From Paucihalobacter ruber (lineage in GTDB: Bacteria > Bacteroidota > Bacteroidia > Flavobacteriales > Flavobacteriaceae): a DNA stretch of 64,000 bases. The notes under the pieces were generated by a model, which had not been told where the DNA came from, made no database searches, and saw only the letters and a program-made list of their open reading frames with translations. The stretch's first letter is position 1. The number at the start of each line of letters is the position of its first letter. This document shows positions 18,692-27,052 of the stretch, one piece after another. Both the position numbers and the translations under genes were made by a program. Location of the stretch: assembly GCF_006494535.1 (NCBI RefSeq), contig NZ_VHIQ01000003.1:124001-188000 (forward strand), in the 5' to 3' direction.

Positions 18692-19549
18692 CTATTTTTT
18701 AGAAATGGTAGGAAGTCTAAATATACCGCAAGAAAGCGAAGTGAGTATAAACAAAAATAAGGTTTTTAAATAATGCCAATTTCTAAAGGTCTTTCTTTCG
18801 TTTAAAAGTATATATCCTTTATGGTAAAATTGATGCTGTTGCTTTACAATGCCTCTTACGTCCCGGTCACTTAAGGCAGGCGTCGTTCTTGTAATATACT
18901 GGTCGGGCCATTCCATACAGGTTAATCCATAACCCAGATTTAAAAACTTATTGCTTAGTTCAATTTCACCATTGAAAATAATATTCAGCCTGGATGTTTC
19001 ATTAATACCGGGGAATGACTCACCCAGTAAGTTCAAATATTTAATACTGGATAAAAAAGCATAAGTTTGAACGTGAGGTAAATTATTTCTGTCACTTCTA
19101 AGTGGGTGATCTATAAAATTAATGGTACTACCACAAAGTGCAGTATTTGGGAATTTTAAAAATTGTGATTTAAAATCTGTCAACCAGTTTTCTTTAAAAG
19201 GTCCAAATCCACTTCTGTTTTGAAAAAAAACATAGTCATTGAGATTAGCTTGTTGTTTTATGATGTTTAGCATGACGTTATAAGAACTAAAATCTCGCCC
19301 AATATTCGATTTATATAAGACCTGATTTAATGCAATGTTTTTGTGGTTGTTGAATAAATAACGTACAAGCCGCACAAAGGTTTTATCAATAAAATTTACA
19401 GGCTTTACTTTACTTATAGCCATATAAAGATTTACTCGACTAACACCCGAAGGCATTTTGTAAATACGTATCAGATTTTGAATATCACGATAATAATGCC
19501 AGGTATCATTAGCAGTAGCATAGATATGAAAATATTGAGGCTCAGACAT
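18692..19549 (-). CDS. Polysaccharide-locus protein, possible glycosyltransferase of unassigned family
   Basis: The product is about 285 residues if started at the ATG at 19549; a TTG four codons upstream is also in frame. NIGRDFSSYNVMLNII and DYVFFQNRSGFGPF recall short motifs of rhamnan-synthesis-like and related capsule transferases, where a GRD element and a DYVxFxNxSxxGP element are separated by about 25 residues. The C-terminus has a hydrophobic stretch (TLFLFILTSLSCGIF) that may anchor it. I cannot assign it to a known GT family with certainty. Context puts it in glycan assembly. Confidence 0.55.
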   Translation of the reverse strand: MSEPQYFHIYATANDTWHYYRDIQNLIRIYKMPSGVSRVNLYMAISKVKPVNFIDKTFVRLVRYLFNNHKNIALNQVLYKSNIGRDFSSYNVMLNIIKQQANLNDYVFFQNRSGFGPFKENWLTDFKSQFLKFPNTALCGSTINFIDHPLRSDRNNLPHVQTYAFLSSIKYLNLLGESFPGINETSRLNIIFNGEIELSNKFLNLGYGLTCMEWPDQYITRTTPALSDRDVRGIVKQQHQFYHKGYILLNERKTFRNWHYLKTLFLFILTSLSCGIFRLPTISKK

Positions 19550-19579
19550 ATTTATCCACAACTTTAATACTTAGAATTT

Positions 19580-20437
19580 TCATTTTTTAAGTGAATTTTT
19601 TATTCCTTTTAAATTATTAAATATTAATTTATTGTTTTTTAAAACGGATTCAAGTTTTAAAGCCCATTTAATAACCGTTCTTTTTTGAATACGGTTATAG
19701 GCATCTCTATGCTCCAAGCCATCAACTAAGGCCATTCTTAAATTAGAAATCTGTTTCATGTCTTCTTTTGAAAACATGTAAGAAATTATTAAGCTTCTGT
19801 TCTGATTAGAATTAATAAGCATAGATTGCTCACGAACCCTATAATCAAAACCTACAATTGGTAAGTAATAAAATTCCCAACCTTTAAAAAACAAACGAAT
19901 ATATAAATCCCAATCTTCATAACCCATCACGGGCATTAGTTCGTCATAGCCACCAACCGATTCCCAAGCCGATTTTCTAAGAATCACACAGGCATCTATA
20001 TAATTTTTTACCAGCATTCTAGAAATATCAAAAGAACCAACCTTAACCAAGCCATTTTCTATACCAAAACGATTGAGATCGCTGTAGACCACAGCAACCT
20101 TTTCATTGCTCTCAATGATCTCTAAACCTTTAAAAATGTAGTCTGTTCTTAATTTATTGTCGGCATCTAACAGCAACACAAAAGGTGCTCTGGCATTTTT
20201 TATACCTGTATTTCGTGCATAACCCAGGCCTTTATTTTCTTGATGAATAATGGTACAATTAGGATAATTAAACCCCGCTAAAACGCCCTGAGTATAGCCA
20301 TTATCATTCGAGCCATCGTTAACTATAATGATTTCAATATCCTCTTGATTTGGAAAAGCCAAAACAGAGTTAACAGCCTCTTCAATAAAGTTACCCATAT
20401 TATAACATGGAATGACGATGCTTATTTTTACGGGCAT
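19580..20437 (-). CDS. Glycosyltransferase family 2
   Basis: The 285-residue GT-A enzyme has KISIVIPCYNMGNFIEEAV at the N-terminus, then IIIVNDGSND and GLGYARNTGIKNARAPFVLLLDADNKL with the DxD. The segment GYEDWDLYIRLFFKGWEFYYLP is typical for the acceptor-side helix of this family. There is no membrane segment. It is about 43 bp from the sulfotransferase gene upstream and belongs to the wzm-led operon. Confidence 0.87.
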   Translation of the reverse strand: MPVKISIVIPCYNMGNFIEEAVNSVLAFPNQEDIEIIIVNDGSNDNGYTQGVLAGFNYPNCTIIHQENKGLGYARNTGIKNARAPFVLLLDADNKLRTDYIFKGLEIIESNEKVAVVYSDLNRFGIENGLVKVGSFDISRMLVKNYIDACVILRKSAWESVGGYDELMPVMGYEDWDLYIRLFFKGWEFYYLPIVGFDYRVREQSMLINSNQNRSLIISYMFSKEDMKQISNLRMALVDGLEHRDAYNRIQKRTVIKWALKLESVLKNNKLIFNNLKGIKNSLKK

Positions 20438-20480
20438 TTAATATTATTTATGAATTTAATATAAATTGATAATTCAATAA

Positions 20481-21188
20481 TCATTTTAAAAAGTACACTG
20501 AAGGTAATTGAGCTTTTATATAGCTTTTAAAATTATGTTTATTTTCAAAGTGATAATTTAAGAATTTAATATCCTCATTATATATGCGTTCCACTATTTT
20601 TTTTCTATTGAAATTATAAAAATGAGAATAATGAAACATGTTATGCCCACTTTTATTAATCTTATTATTTAAAATCTTTTCTTTCAATTCATTTTTAATA
20701 TTAAGTTTTAAAATACCGGTATTAAAATCTTCAAAAGATATTACCGCGTCATAATTTATAATTTTATTGTTTAATTGAAAATATGAATATTGGCTATTTA
20801 AATGATCACCTCTAAAGTCAGGCGTACTATTATTGTTCAAAAGAGAATAATATTTGCCCTTTTTTAGAATAAAATTTTCAAAAGTATCAATAATATTGTT
20901 AGTTTTTGATATCCAAAAATAATCAGACATCATTCTACTGTATGGATTTCTTACAACAATGAACTTATAGTAGTTATCCCAAATATCATAATTCAAATAT
21001 TCACAATCAAAAAGTTGCTGTGGAGTAGCATGTTGTAGAAACAGTTTATTTTTTTCACTCCATCCAAAAAAATTTTTATTATTCTGAGTTGCATTACTAA
21101 ACACATCTATATCAAACGCCTTCTCTATACTTGAACCAGCACATTTTGAAATATGAATAAAAATACATTTATGTTTGTGCGATATCAT
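20481..21188 (-). CDS. Sulfotransferase family 2-like carbohydrate sulfotransferase
   Basis: The 235-residue protein shows both nucleotide motifs of PAPS-dependent sulfotransferases. HISKCAGSSIE (residues 12-22) is the 5'-phosphosulfate loop, and FIVVRNPYSRMMSDYFW (about residue 76 on) is the 3'-phosphate loop. The family moves sulfate from PAPS to hydroxyl or amino groups of sugars. The enzyme is predicted to be cytoplasmic, with no signal peptide. PAPS synthesis genes are not in this window. The gene is more AT-rich than most neighbours, suggesting separate acquisition. It implies that the exported glycan is sulfated. Confidence 0.85.
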   Translation of the reverse strand: MISHKHKCIFIHISKCAGSSIEKAFDIDVFSNATQNNKNFFGWSEKNKLFLQHATPQQLFDCEYLNYDIWDNYYKFIVVRNPYSRMMSDYFWISKTNNIIDTFENFILKKGKYYSLLNNNSTPDFRGDHLNSQYSYFQLNNKIINYDAVISFEDFNTGILKLNIKNELKEKILNNKINKSGHNMFHYSHFYNFNRKKIVERIYNEDIKFLNYHFENKHNFKSYIKAQLPSVYFLK

Positions 21189-21198
21189 TAGTATCTAA

Positions 21199-22116
21199 CT
21201 ACTTTTGAAAAACTAGTACATCTTGAAAATAAATTCCAGGCTGTTCTTTCCAATTTCCCGGATAATATTCTATCAGGGTCAATCCTGAATGCATTAATAA
21301 TTTATCTAATGCCTTTTTTGTGATTCCAATTGCATTTTCCGGAATTTTTAAACGTTTTGGATAAAGCCAATTTTCTGAATTATAAGCAGGTGTATTAAAA
21401 ATCCATTCTAACTGATTAGTATTATGAAAACGACCCTTTTCATCTTTTCTTTTATCAAGAGAGTTAAAATATAATTCATCTAAATAAAAAAAAGTGACTA
21501 TAGCATTTCCCCCTTTTTTTAAAACACGATGTATTTCTTTAAAATAAAATAACGCATCTTCTTCATTTAAATGAGTCCACACAGATAAAGCAGTAACCAT
21601 ATCCATAATTTCATCCTCAACAGGCCATTGCTTTCTAAATTGATTATTTTCGCGAGAGTACATTGCATTATTGACATCAAAATGCTGAAATCTTAAATGG
21701 TCTTTGTCTTTATAGTGATTCTTACAAAACCGAATGTTTTGCTCAATTACATCAATTCCTAAGTAATAACCATTTTCTTGAACAACCCCTTGGCAAGCCA
21801 TAGACAACAATCCTGTTCCACATCCTACATCCAAAATAATATTATCATTTTTCTGTTTTAAATTTTGATAAATCAAAGTTTGAAAAATACCTATCACATG
21901 AGCCCATTCAGCATATGATATCTTACCTCCTTTTCTTTGTTTCCTGTAAGGAATACCTTGAATTACATTAGTTCGTAAAACTTCGTTTCTATCATTATCT
22001 TGAAATAGTAATTCTAAAGAATCAAAATCTACCTTTAAATATTTTTTAATCCTTTTCTTGGCTCTCTTATATAATTTTATCACTTTCCATCTTTTTAAAG
22101 TCCCAGGAGGTATCAA
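21199..22116 (-). CDS. Class I SAM-dependent methyltransferase
   Basis: The protein has up to 305 residues. Motif I is IILDVGCGTGLLSMACQG, YLGIDVIEQNIRFCK is the acidic loop, and DMVTALSVWTHLNEEDALFYF with EIHRVLKKGGNAIVTFF follows as motifs II-III. The first ATG (22116) gives a 50-bp overlap with the wzt-like gene. A GTG at 22083 gives a 17-bp overlap and keeps the basic KLYKRAKKRIKKYL start, so the true start is uncertain. It is likely to methylate a sugar of the glycan, perhaps as a chain-end cap recognised by the exporter, though only its position suggests this. Confidence 0.8.
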   Translation of the reverse strand: MIPPGTLKRWKVIKLYKRAKKRIKKYLKVDFDSLELLFQDNDRNEVLRTNVIQGIPYRKQRKGGKISYAEWAHVIGIFQTLIYQNLKQKNDNIILDVGCGTGLLSMACQGVVQENGYYLGIDVIEQNIRFCKNHYKDKDHLRFQHFDVNNAMYSRENNQFRKQWPVEDEIMDMVTALSVWTHLNEEDALFYFKEIHRVLKKGGNAIVTFFYLDELYFNSLDKRKDEKGRFHNTNQLEWIFNTPAYNSENWLYPKRLKIPENAIGITKKALDKLLMHSGLTLIEYYPGNWKEQPGIYFQDVLVFQK

Positions 22117-23359
22117 TAAATACTTTTCCTAAATTCTTTTTAACCGGTATCTTGCCACTATTATAAAAATCACCATTGACTACTGATACCAATTCGAAAT
22201 TTTCTTCATCAAACAGTGTTGTCATCAACTTTAAATCAATGATTTGTATTCCAATTTTATAGTCTCCTGGACCTAATGAAAACTTGTTTATTGAACAAGT
22301 TGCAATAACCTCTTCTTGAGGGTTGATCAACTGTTGATTGTTAGTAAAGAAAGTATTAAACGTAGTAATCAAGTTTTCTTTAGTGTCAAAAAATTGTAGT
22401 CTTATATTAATAATCTTGCTGGTTTGTCCATTTATTAAGTTTAGCGTGAACCTATAAGGCATACCCAATATAAAACTTGAAACATTATCGCCATTCGAGT
22501 TCTGAATTTCAAAGGATTTTATTTTAATATCTTTTAAAATTAATGGAAACCCTTTTATATTCTTCTCATTTTGGTCATTATCCAAATATGTATGAATCGC
22601 CTGATTAACTTCTCCGTCAAATGTAATAAACCCATTTTTTAGAACAATAGCCCTTGTACATAATTGCTGAATTGATTCCATATTGTGACTTACAAACAAT
22701 ACCGTTCGTCCTTCTCCCTGACTAATATCTTGCATTTTACCAATGGCCTTTTTTTGGAACTCGGCATCGCCCACAGCCAAGACCTCATCAATTACTAAAA
22801 TATCAGGCTCTAAAAAGGCCGCTACCGCAAAGGCCAAGCGTACCCGCATACCGCTACTATAGCGTTTAACCGGGGTATCTACATAGCGCTCGCAACCGCT
22901 AAAAGCAATGATTTCGTCTTCCTTTTCCTTGATTTCGGCTTTGGTCATGCCCAGGATGGCACCGTTTAAATAAATATTTTCTCTACCGGTAAGCTCAGGG
23001 TGAAACCCGGTGCCTACTTCCAACAAAGATGCAATACGCCCCCGGGTTTTAATTTCACCGGTGGTAGGAGCCGTAACTCTGGATAGGATTTTTAATAAGG
23101 TAGATTTACCGGCACCGTTTTTACCAATAATGCCCAACACTTCACCTTGTTGCACTTCAAAATTGATATCCTGCAAGGCCCATACATAGTCACTATCCCC
23201 TTTGGTACTGCGGTCGTTGGTGTCGCCTATTTTTAAAAAAGGGTCTTCCTTACCGCGCACTCGGTACCACCAGCGCTTCAGGTCGTCACTGAGCGTGCCG
23301 GTCCCCACCAGGCCGAGGCGGTATTGTTTAGAGATGTTTTCGGCTTTGAGAATGATCAT
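22067..23359 (-). CDS. wzt: Polysaccharide ABC exporter ATP-binding protein with C-terminal glycan-recognition domain (Wzt-like)
   Basis: The 430-residue protein has an ABC ATPase domain (residues 1-255). Walker A is GIIGKNGAGKSTLLK, the signature is YSSGMRVRLAFAVA, and Walker B is PDILVIDEVLAVGDAEF. A separate ~165-residue beta-rich domain follows, as in Wzt proteins that read a terminal modification of the O-polysaccharide. The DNA of the ATPase half is visibly richer in GC than the C-terminal half (boundary around 22.7 kb), which fits swapping of the specificity domain. It pairs with the permease at 25297-26193, though two genes separate them. Confidence 0.9.
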   Translation of the reverse strand: MIILKAENISKQYRLGLVGTGTLSDDLKRWWYRVRGKEDPFLKIGDTNDRSTKGDSDYVWALQDINFEVQQGEVLGIIGKNGAGKSTLLKILSRVTAPTTGEIKTRGRIASLLEVGTGFHPELTGRENIYLNGAILGMTKAEIKEKEDEIIAFSGCERYVDTPVKRYSSGMRVRLAFAVAAFLEPDILVIDEVLAVGDAEFQKKAIGKMQDISQGEGRTVLFVSHNMESIQQLCTRAIVLKNGFITFDGEVNQAIHTYLDNDQNEKNIKGFPLILKDIKIKSFEIQNSNGDNVSSFILGMPYRFTLNLINGQTSKIINIRLQFFDTKENLITTFNTFFTNNQQLINPQEEVIATCSINKFSLGPGDYKIGIQIIDLKLMTTLFDEENFELVSVVNGDFYNSGKIPVKKNLGKVFIDTSWDFKKMESDKII

Positions 23360-23386
23360 TCCTTTAAGGTCATTACATTTACAGGG

Positions 23387-24097
23387 TTAAATATAGGACA
23401 TATGTTTAAATAACACATTGGTATAGGCCGCCATATTATTTCTATAAACAATAGGGTAAAAAGCTACTAACTCAAAACCTTGTGCGATGGCGAAATCACA
23501 TAGCTCAGTAAACCTTGGAGCCTTATCATGGTGATTATTAAAAGTAGTTTCAAAAAACAGCAAGCCTATCTTTTGAGCAGCAAAGCAATTGTGTGTACCT
23601 TTAAAAACTTCTAATTCAAAACCCTCAGTATCAATTTTAAGAACATCTATTTTATCTATGGTATGTGTTTCACAAAATTGATCGATGGTTATTATTTTTA
23701 CCGGCGTTTTCTTTTTTAATTGAGCATTGTTATCGGTTTTACTTTCTAAAAAAGAATTGGTATTTGAGAGTTGATATTCATTTAACATTAATTCCCCCGG
23801 TTGAGAAGCTACACCAACATTCCAATAATATACGTTTTTAAAATTGGAGGTAGCATTTTTTAAAATTTGGAAGGTATCAGGACTAGGTTCAAATGCGTGG
23901 ATGGTTGAAGATTCAAAAACTTCTTTAAAGTCTTTAATGGTTTGTCCTACATTCGCACCTATATCAAAAAGGATGGGTTGCTTAGTTTTAACAAACTTTG
24001 CCATATCGTAAAAGGGATATAGCCCCATTTGATTTTTTTTAAACTTTATGATATCATATCCGTAATTTCTGGCAAGTTTTCTAATGCTTCTTCTCAT
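23387..24097 (-). CDS. FkbM-family methyltransferase
   Basis: The 236-residue SAM enzyme has PILFDIGANVGQTIKDF as motif I near residue 38 and TIHAFEPSPDTFQIL. IDKIDVLKIDTEGFELEVFKG is the FkbM signature, and LLFFETTFN comes near the end. It is shorter at the N-terminus than the FkbM gene at 6785-7762. It lies between the GT4 and wzt-like genes of the exporter operon. It is likely to O-methylate a sugar of the exported glycan. Confidence 0.87.
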   Translation of the reverse strand: MRRSIRKLARNYGYDIIKFKKNQMGLYPFYDMAKFVKTKQPILFDIGANVGQTIKDFKEVFESSTIHAFEPSPDTFQILKNATSNFKNVYYWNVGVASQPGELMLNEYQLSNTNSFLESKTDNNAQLKKKTPVKIITIDQFCETHTIDKIDVLKIDTEGFELEVFKGTHNCFAAQKIGLLFFETTFNNHHDKAPRFTELCDFAIAQGFELVAFYPIVYRNNMAAYTNVLFKHMSYI

Positions 24098-24169
24098 GTT
24101 TTATAACCATATTTCTTAAAAATGTGCTTCTATATCATTAAAATTCAAAAATGAAGATAGAACATCATC

Positions 24170-25285
24170 TCATGTCAATAAACTGTTTAAAATATTTAGC
24201 TGTTTGCTCATATTATTGTCATGATATTTAAATCTATCTATAAAATCTTTTCGAGCAAATTCAGACATTGCGTTCCAATCGCCCTCCAGAATTTGTGTTA
24301 TATTTTTAATAAGGTCTATTTGAAAGGTATCATTTTCACAAAAGTAACCATTCTTGCCATTTACAAGAATATCTTTAATCCCACCAACATTATTAGCAAT
24401 GATTGGTGTTCCTGCAGATAATGCTTCCACATTCACCAATCCAAAAGCCTCCTCCTTACTGGCACTGATATGTATTAATACATTAGACATATATAAATAC
24501 ACAAAGTCCAGTTTTAAATTACCTAAAAAATGAATGTGGTCTGAGATTTTTAAAGCTGTACAACGCTGTTCTAAAGCGGCCCGATTAGGGCCGTCGCCTA
24601 TAAAATAAAACATTAGTGTTGGGTACTGTTCTAAAATTTGTGGTATGGCCTCTACCAAGTGCTCCTGTCCTTTACTGTTATCCATTCTGCCTGCAAAAGC
24701 CACTGCAAACTGTCTATCTGCCTTACTTTTGATGGGTTGATTTTCAAAATAATCAGAGATGAGTAAATGTAAAACATTAACCTGCTCTTCTTTAAAATTA
24801 AAATGATGAATAAGGTCTTGTTTAGTAGCCTTAGAGTTCGTGAGTATCTGCGTTGCATAACCTCGCAGTAATAATTTTTTTCTAAGCTCTAACAACCATA
24901 ATTTAAATGATGATGATTTTGAGTCGGTTTGTATTTGCAGAAACATGGTGTGCCAATACACCCATCTATTGCGTATGCCTAACAGTTTACTCACTAGTAA
25001 TACCAAATTGGTAGCACCAAATTGACCAAGAGTTACATCGGGCTTGTACTGTTTGCAAAGCTTATAAAAGAATATAAAATCTTTAAGCTTGGTTGGTCTT
25101 TTAGAAGGCCAGGTTACTACCGGGATACCGTTATATTCTTTAATGTTGGTATTTTTCTTGTCGACTACGATTACTACTTTGTTACCATTGTTATGAAGTG
25201 CTTTAGCCAATGAAAAGAAATAGTTGGAAATGGCATTGCCTTTGGGACTGGTGCAAATGATGTATGTTTTTTGGTGGCTATACAT
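24170..25285 (-). CDS. Glycosyltransferase family 4
   Basis: The 371-residue GT-B protein has FAVAFAGRMDNSKGQEHLVEA opening the donor domain, HIHFLGNL, and the E-x7-E motif EAFGLVNVEALSAG. TPIIANNVGGIKDIL follows. The N-terminal domain carries GNAISNYFFSLAKALHNNGNK and the TLGQFGATNLVLL segment. It lies 11 bp downstream of the permease gene, in the same operon, and separates wzm from wzt. Confidence 0.87.
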   Translation of the reverse strand: MYSHQKTYIICTSPKGNAISNYFFSLAKALHNNGNKVVIVVDKKNTNIKEYNGIPVVTWPSKRPTKLKDFIFFYKLCKQYKPDVTLGQFGATNLVLLVSKLLGIRNRWVYWHTMFLQIQTDSKSSSFKLWLLELRKKLLLRGYATQILTNSKATKQDLIHHFNFKEEQVNVLHLLISDYFENQPIKSKADRQFAVAFAGRMDNSKGQEHLVEAIPQILEQYPTLMFYFIGDGPNRAALEQRCTALKISDHIHFLGNLKLDFVYLYMSNVLIHISASKEEAFGLVNVEALSAGTPIIANNVGGIKDILVNGKNGYFCENDTFQIDLIKNITQILEGDWNAMSEFARKDFIDRFKYHDNNMSKQLNILNSLLT

Positions 25286-25296
25286 TTGAAATTTGC

Positions 25297-26193
25297 CTAA
25301 ACCGTATCAATAAAACTCCGCTCCGTTCTATTAAAAATCAACAGGCCTACAATTAAAATCACAAAAGTAACGGTTGCTGTAAACCCTAAACCATACCATG
25401 AAAAATCGCCCACACTTAACAGCATATAACGGCTGTACTCCACAATATAAGCCACAGGGTTGTACTCAACCAACCAGGCATATTGAGGGAGTTTTTCACG
25501 CATCAGAGCCAGTGGATACATCACCGCCGAGGTGTACATCAACAACTGCACGCCAAAGGTAACCAGATATTTAAGATCGCGGTATTTAGTGACCAAGGAC
25601 GAGATAATCATACCAAGGCCAAGGCCTAAAAGTCCCATTAATACCACAATTACCGGGAACAGCACCAGCGTACTGTTGGGGCTCACAGCGGTGCCTTTAA
25701 CAACGTAAAACACATAAAAGCCCACAAAAATAAACAGCTGTATACCAAACTTAACCAGGTTGGAAAACACCAGCGATAAGGGTAAAATCACCCGTGGAAA
25801 ATACACCTTGCTAAAGATGCCTTCGTTGGCTTTAAACGTATCGGAAGTACCGGTAAGGCAGGTTTTAAAATAGTTCCAGATGCTAATCCCGGCCAGGTTA
25901 AACAAAAACGGCGGTATGGTTCCGGTAGAGATATTGGCCACGTTATTAAAAATAAGGGTAAAGGTCAACGCGGTAAACAAGGGTTGTATCAAATACCAAA
26001 ACGGTCCCAAAATGGTTTGCTTGTAAACCGTTACCACATCGCGCTTAACAAACAACATCAGCAAATCGCGGTAGCGCCAAATTTCTTTTAAGTTAAGCGA
26101 CAGCGCATTTTGCTTGGCTGAAATGGTGTAGAGCCAAGGTTGTTCCTGAGTGGTTTGGGATGGTTTGTTCATTGTTGTCGGGCAACTGATCAT
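25297..26193 (-). CDS. wzm: Polysaccharide ABC exporter permease (Wzm-like, ABC-2 family)
   Basis: The 298-residue inner-membrane protein has six predicted helices. The N-terminal cytoplasmic segment RDLLMLFVKRDVVTVYKQTILGPFWYLIQPLF is typical of polysaccharide and polyol-phosphate exporters. TKYRDLKYLVTFGVQLLMYTSAVMYPL and VEYNPVAYIVEYSRYMLL match the later family blocks. A second ATG at 26172 is a possible start. It is the first gene of a minus-strand operon that runs to 16696. With the Wzt-like ATPase it should move the finished lipid-linked glycan to the periplasm. Confidence 0.92.
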   Translation of the reverse strand: MISCPTTMNKPSQTTQEQPWLYTISAKQNALSLNLKEIWRYRDLLMLFVKRDVVTVYKQTILGPFWYLIQPLFTALTFTLIFNNVANISTGTIPPFLFNLAGISIWNYFKTCLTGTSDTFKANEGIFSKVYFPRVILPLSLVFSNLVKFGIQLFIFVGFYVFYVVKGTAVSPNSTLVLFPVIVVLMGLLGLGLGMIISSLVTKYRDLKYLVTFGVQLLMYTSAVMYPLALMREKLPQYAWLVEYNPVAYIVEYSRYMLLSVGDFSWYGLGFTATVTFVILIVGLLIFNRTERSFIDTV

Positions 26194-26198
26194 TGCAA

Positions 26199-26231
26199 TT
26201 AACGGGTTAAATATAGGATTTATTTTGGGGA
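26199..26231 (-). promoter_or_regulatory. 33-bp upstream module shared with the GIY-YIG gene
   Basis: The 33 bp immediately upstream of the exporter permease gene match 26972-27004, upstream of the GIY-YIG gene, at 30 of 33 positions by eye and in the same orientation. On the minus strand the core is TATATTTAACC. It could carry a promoter (one base off TAnnTTTG) or be part of a repeat. A shorter match, TATATTTAACCCTG, occurs before the wzt-like gene near 23380-23393. Confidence 0.45.
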
Positions 26232-26308
26232 CAGGGCAAGTGTAAATTAAGCAAATTTTGTTAATTCTATGGTTGTTGCTTTTTGGTGGGTGATTATGAT
26301 GACTCGGT

Positions 26309-26459
26309 GAGATTGCTTCACCCTTCGGGTTCGCAATGACCGTCCTTCTTATTGTTTTTTAGTTAATGCCTGTCCGTCCTACAGAAAGACGCTACGTCAA
26401 AGCCAAATCAACCTAAACAAATACGGTCCTTGCGAGGAGCGCAGCGACGCGGCAACCTC
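26309..26459. repeat. BIME-like paired hairpin repeat, copy 1
   Basis: Two hairpins with related outer arms face each other. The left one is GATTGCTTC...GCAATGAC (26309-26340) with an inner ACCC-TTC-GGGT stem. The right one is GGTCCTTGCGA...GCGGCAACCTC (26425-26459) with an inner GGAGCGCAGCGAC core. A spacer of about 85 bp between them is repeated, with changes, at 27085-27167 and 38128-38210. Confidence 0.75.
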
Positions 26460-26552
26460 ATCAACCCCATTTCCCAACTCTATTAACCTCTCAACAACTT
26501 GTTTGGGTAAATCAACCTCATCCACCCACTCCCAATTCAAATTATTAAAGAC

Positions 26553-26654
26553 GGTCATTGCGAGGAGCGCAGCGACGAAGCAACCTCATCCACCCCATTT
26601 CCCAACTCTATTAACCTCTCCGCAACTTGTTGGGGTGAAGCAACCTCATCCACC
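26553..26654. repeat. Hairpin repeat unit next to the GIY-YIG gene
   Basis: A single hairpin GGTCATTGCGA...GAAGCAACCTC (26553-26587, core GGAGCGCAGCGAC) is followed by a CATCCACCCCATTTCCCAACTC block. A second partial arm CAACTTGTTGGGGTGAAGC follows. The same block recurs after 26459 and in the 38.25-38.35 kb repeat. It runs straight into the 3' end of the GIY-YIG gene. Confidence 0.7.
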
Positions 26655-26957
26655 CTATCCAAATCTCTCTAAAACCTCCCCATACAAATCGTTCCAATCC
26701 CGATTCAAACCCTCAATCAAAGCCAACTTTTTCGCCCGGCTACCGGCCTTCAATTGCTTTTCCCTTTCTATCGCCAGACTAATGGATGGCAACACCTCAT
26801 AATACACCAATTTATCCAGATTATAATGCGCGGTGAAAGACCGCGGATACTTCTTTTCCTTATGATCTTTGATGCGCTTTACAATCACTGACGTAACACC
26901 CACATATAAAGTGGTATTGTTTTTATTAGTGAGTATGTAAACAAATCCGGCTTTCAA
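26655..26957 (-). CDS. Small GIY-YIG nuclease-domain protein
   Basis: The 100-residue single-domain protein has VYI (residues 6-8) and YVG (18-20) as the GIY-YIG pair. Arg28 lies in VKRIKDHKE, and Glu64/Glu66 in AIEREKQLK are candidates for the metal-binding glutamate; NRDWNDLY comes near the end. The start codon is TTG (26955-26957), because the conserved start MKAGFVYILTNK leaves no ATG. This is the size of the UPF0213-like stand-alone group, whose cellular role is not settled. It is embedded between two BIME-like repeat copies, which raises the idea of a link between nuclease and repeats. That link is inference. Confidence 0.88.
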   Translation of the reverse strand: MKAGFVYILTNKNNTTLYVGVTSVIVKRIKDHKEKKYPRSFTAHYNLDKLVYYEVLPSISLAIEREKQLKAGSRAKKLALIEGLNRDWNDLYGEVLERFG

Positions 26958-26971
26958 TTTGATATTGGACT

Positions 26972-27004
26972 TTAACAGGTTAAATATAAAATTTATTTTG
27001 GGGA
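26972..27004 (-). promoter_or_regulatory. 33-bp upstream module shared with the wzm-like gene
   Basis: The 33 bp starting 15 bp upstream of the GIY-YIG start match 26199-26231 at 30 of 33 positions by eye. They include TATATTTAACC on the coding strand. This is a candidate promoter or small dispersed repeat. No other function is visible. Confidence 0.4.
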
Positions 27005-27052
27005 GTTGTCACGGGAAAATGGAGTTTATATGACTAATTCGGCTCACTCGGT

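Noticed and set aside
1-26193. Wzx flippase or Wzy polymerase in the polysaccharide locus
   Set aside because: The only multi-helix proteins are the Wzm-like permease and the GT-C transferase; neither has the Wzx or Wzy layout, so export by Wzm/Wzt is the better model.
26425-26660. CRISPR-like array from the repeated GAAGCAACCTCATCCACCCC blocks
   Set aside because: The repeats are themselves hairpin elements of varying core, the spacers are conserved sequence rather than unique, and no cas genes are present.
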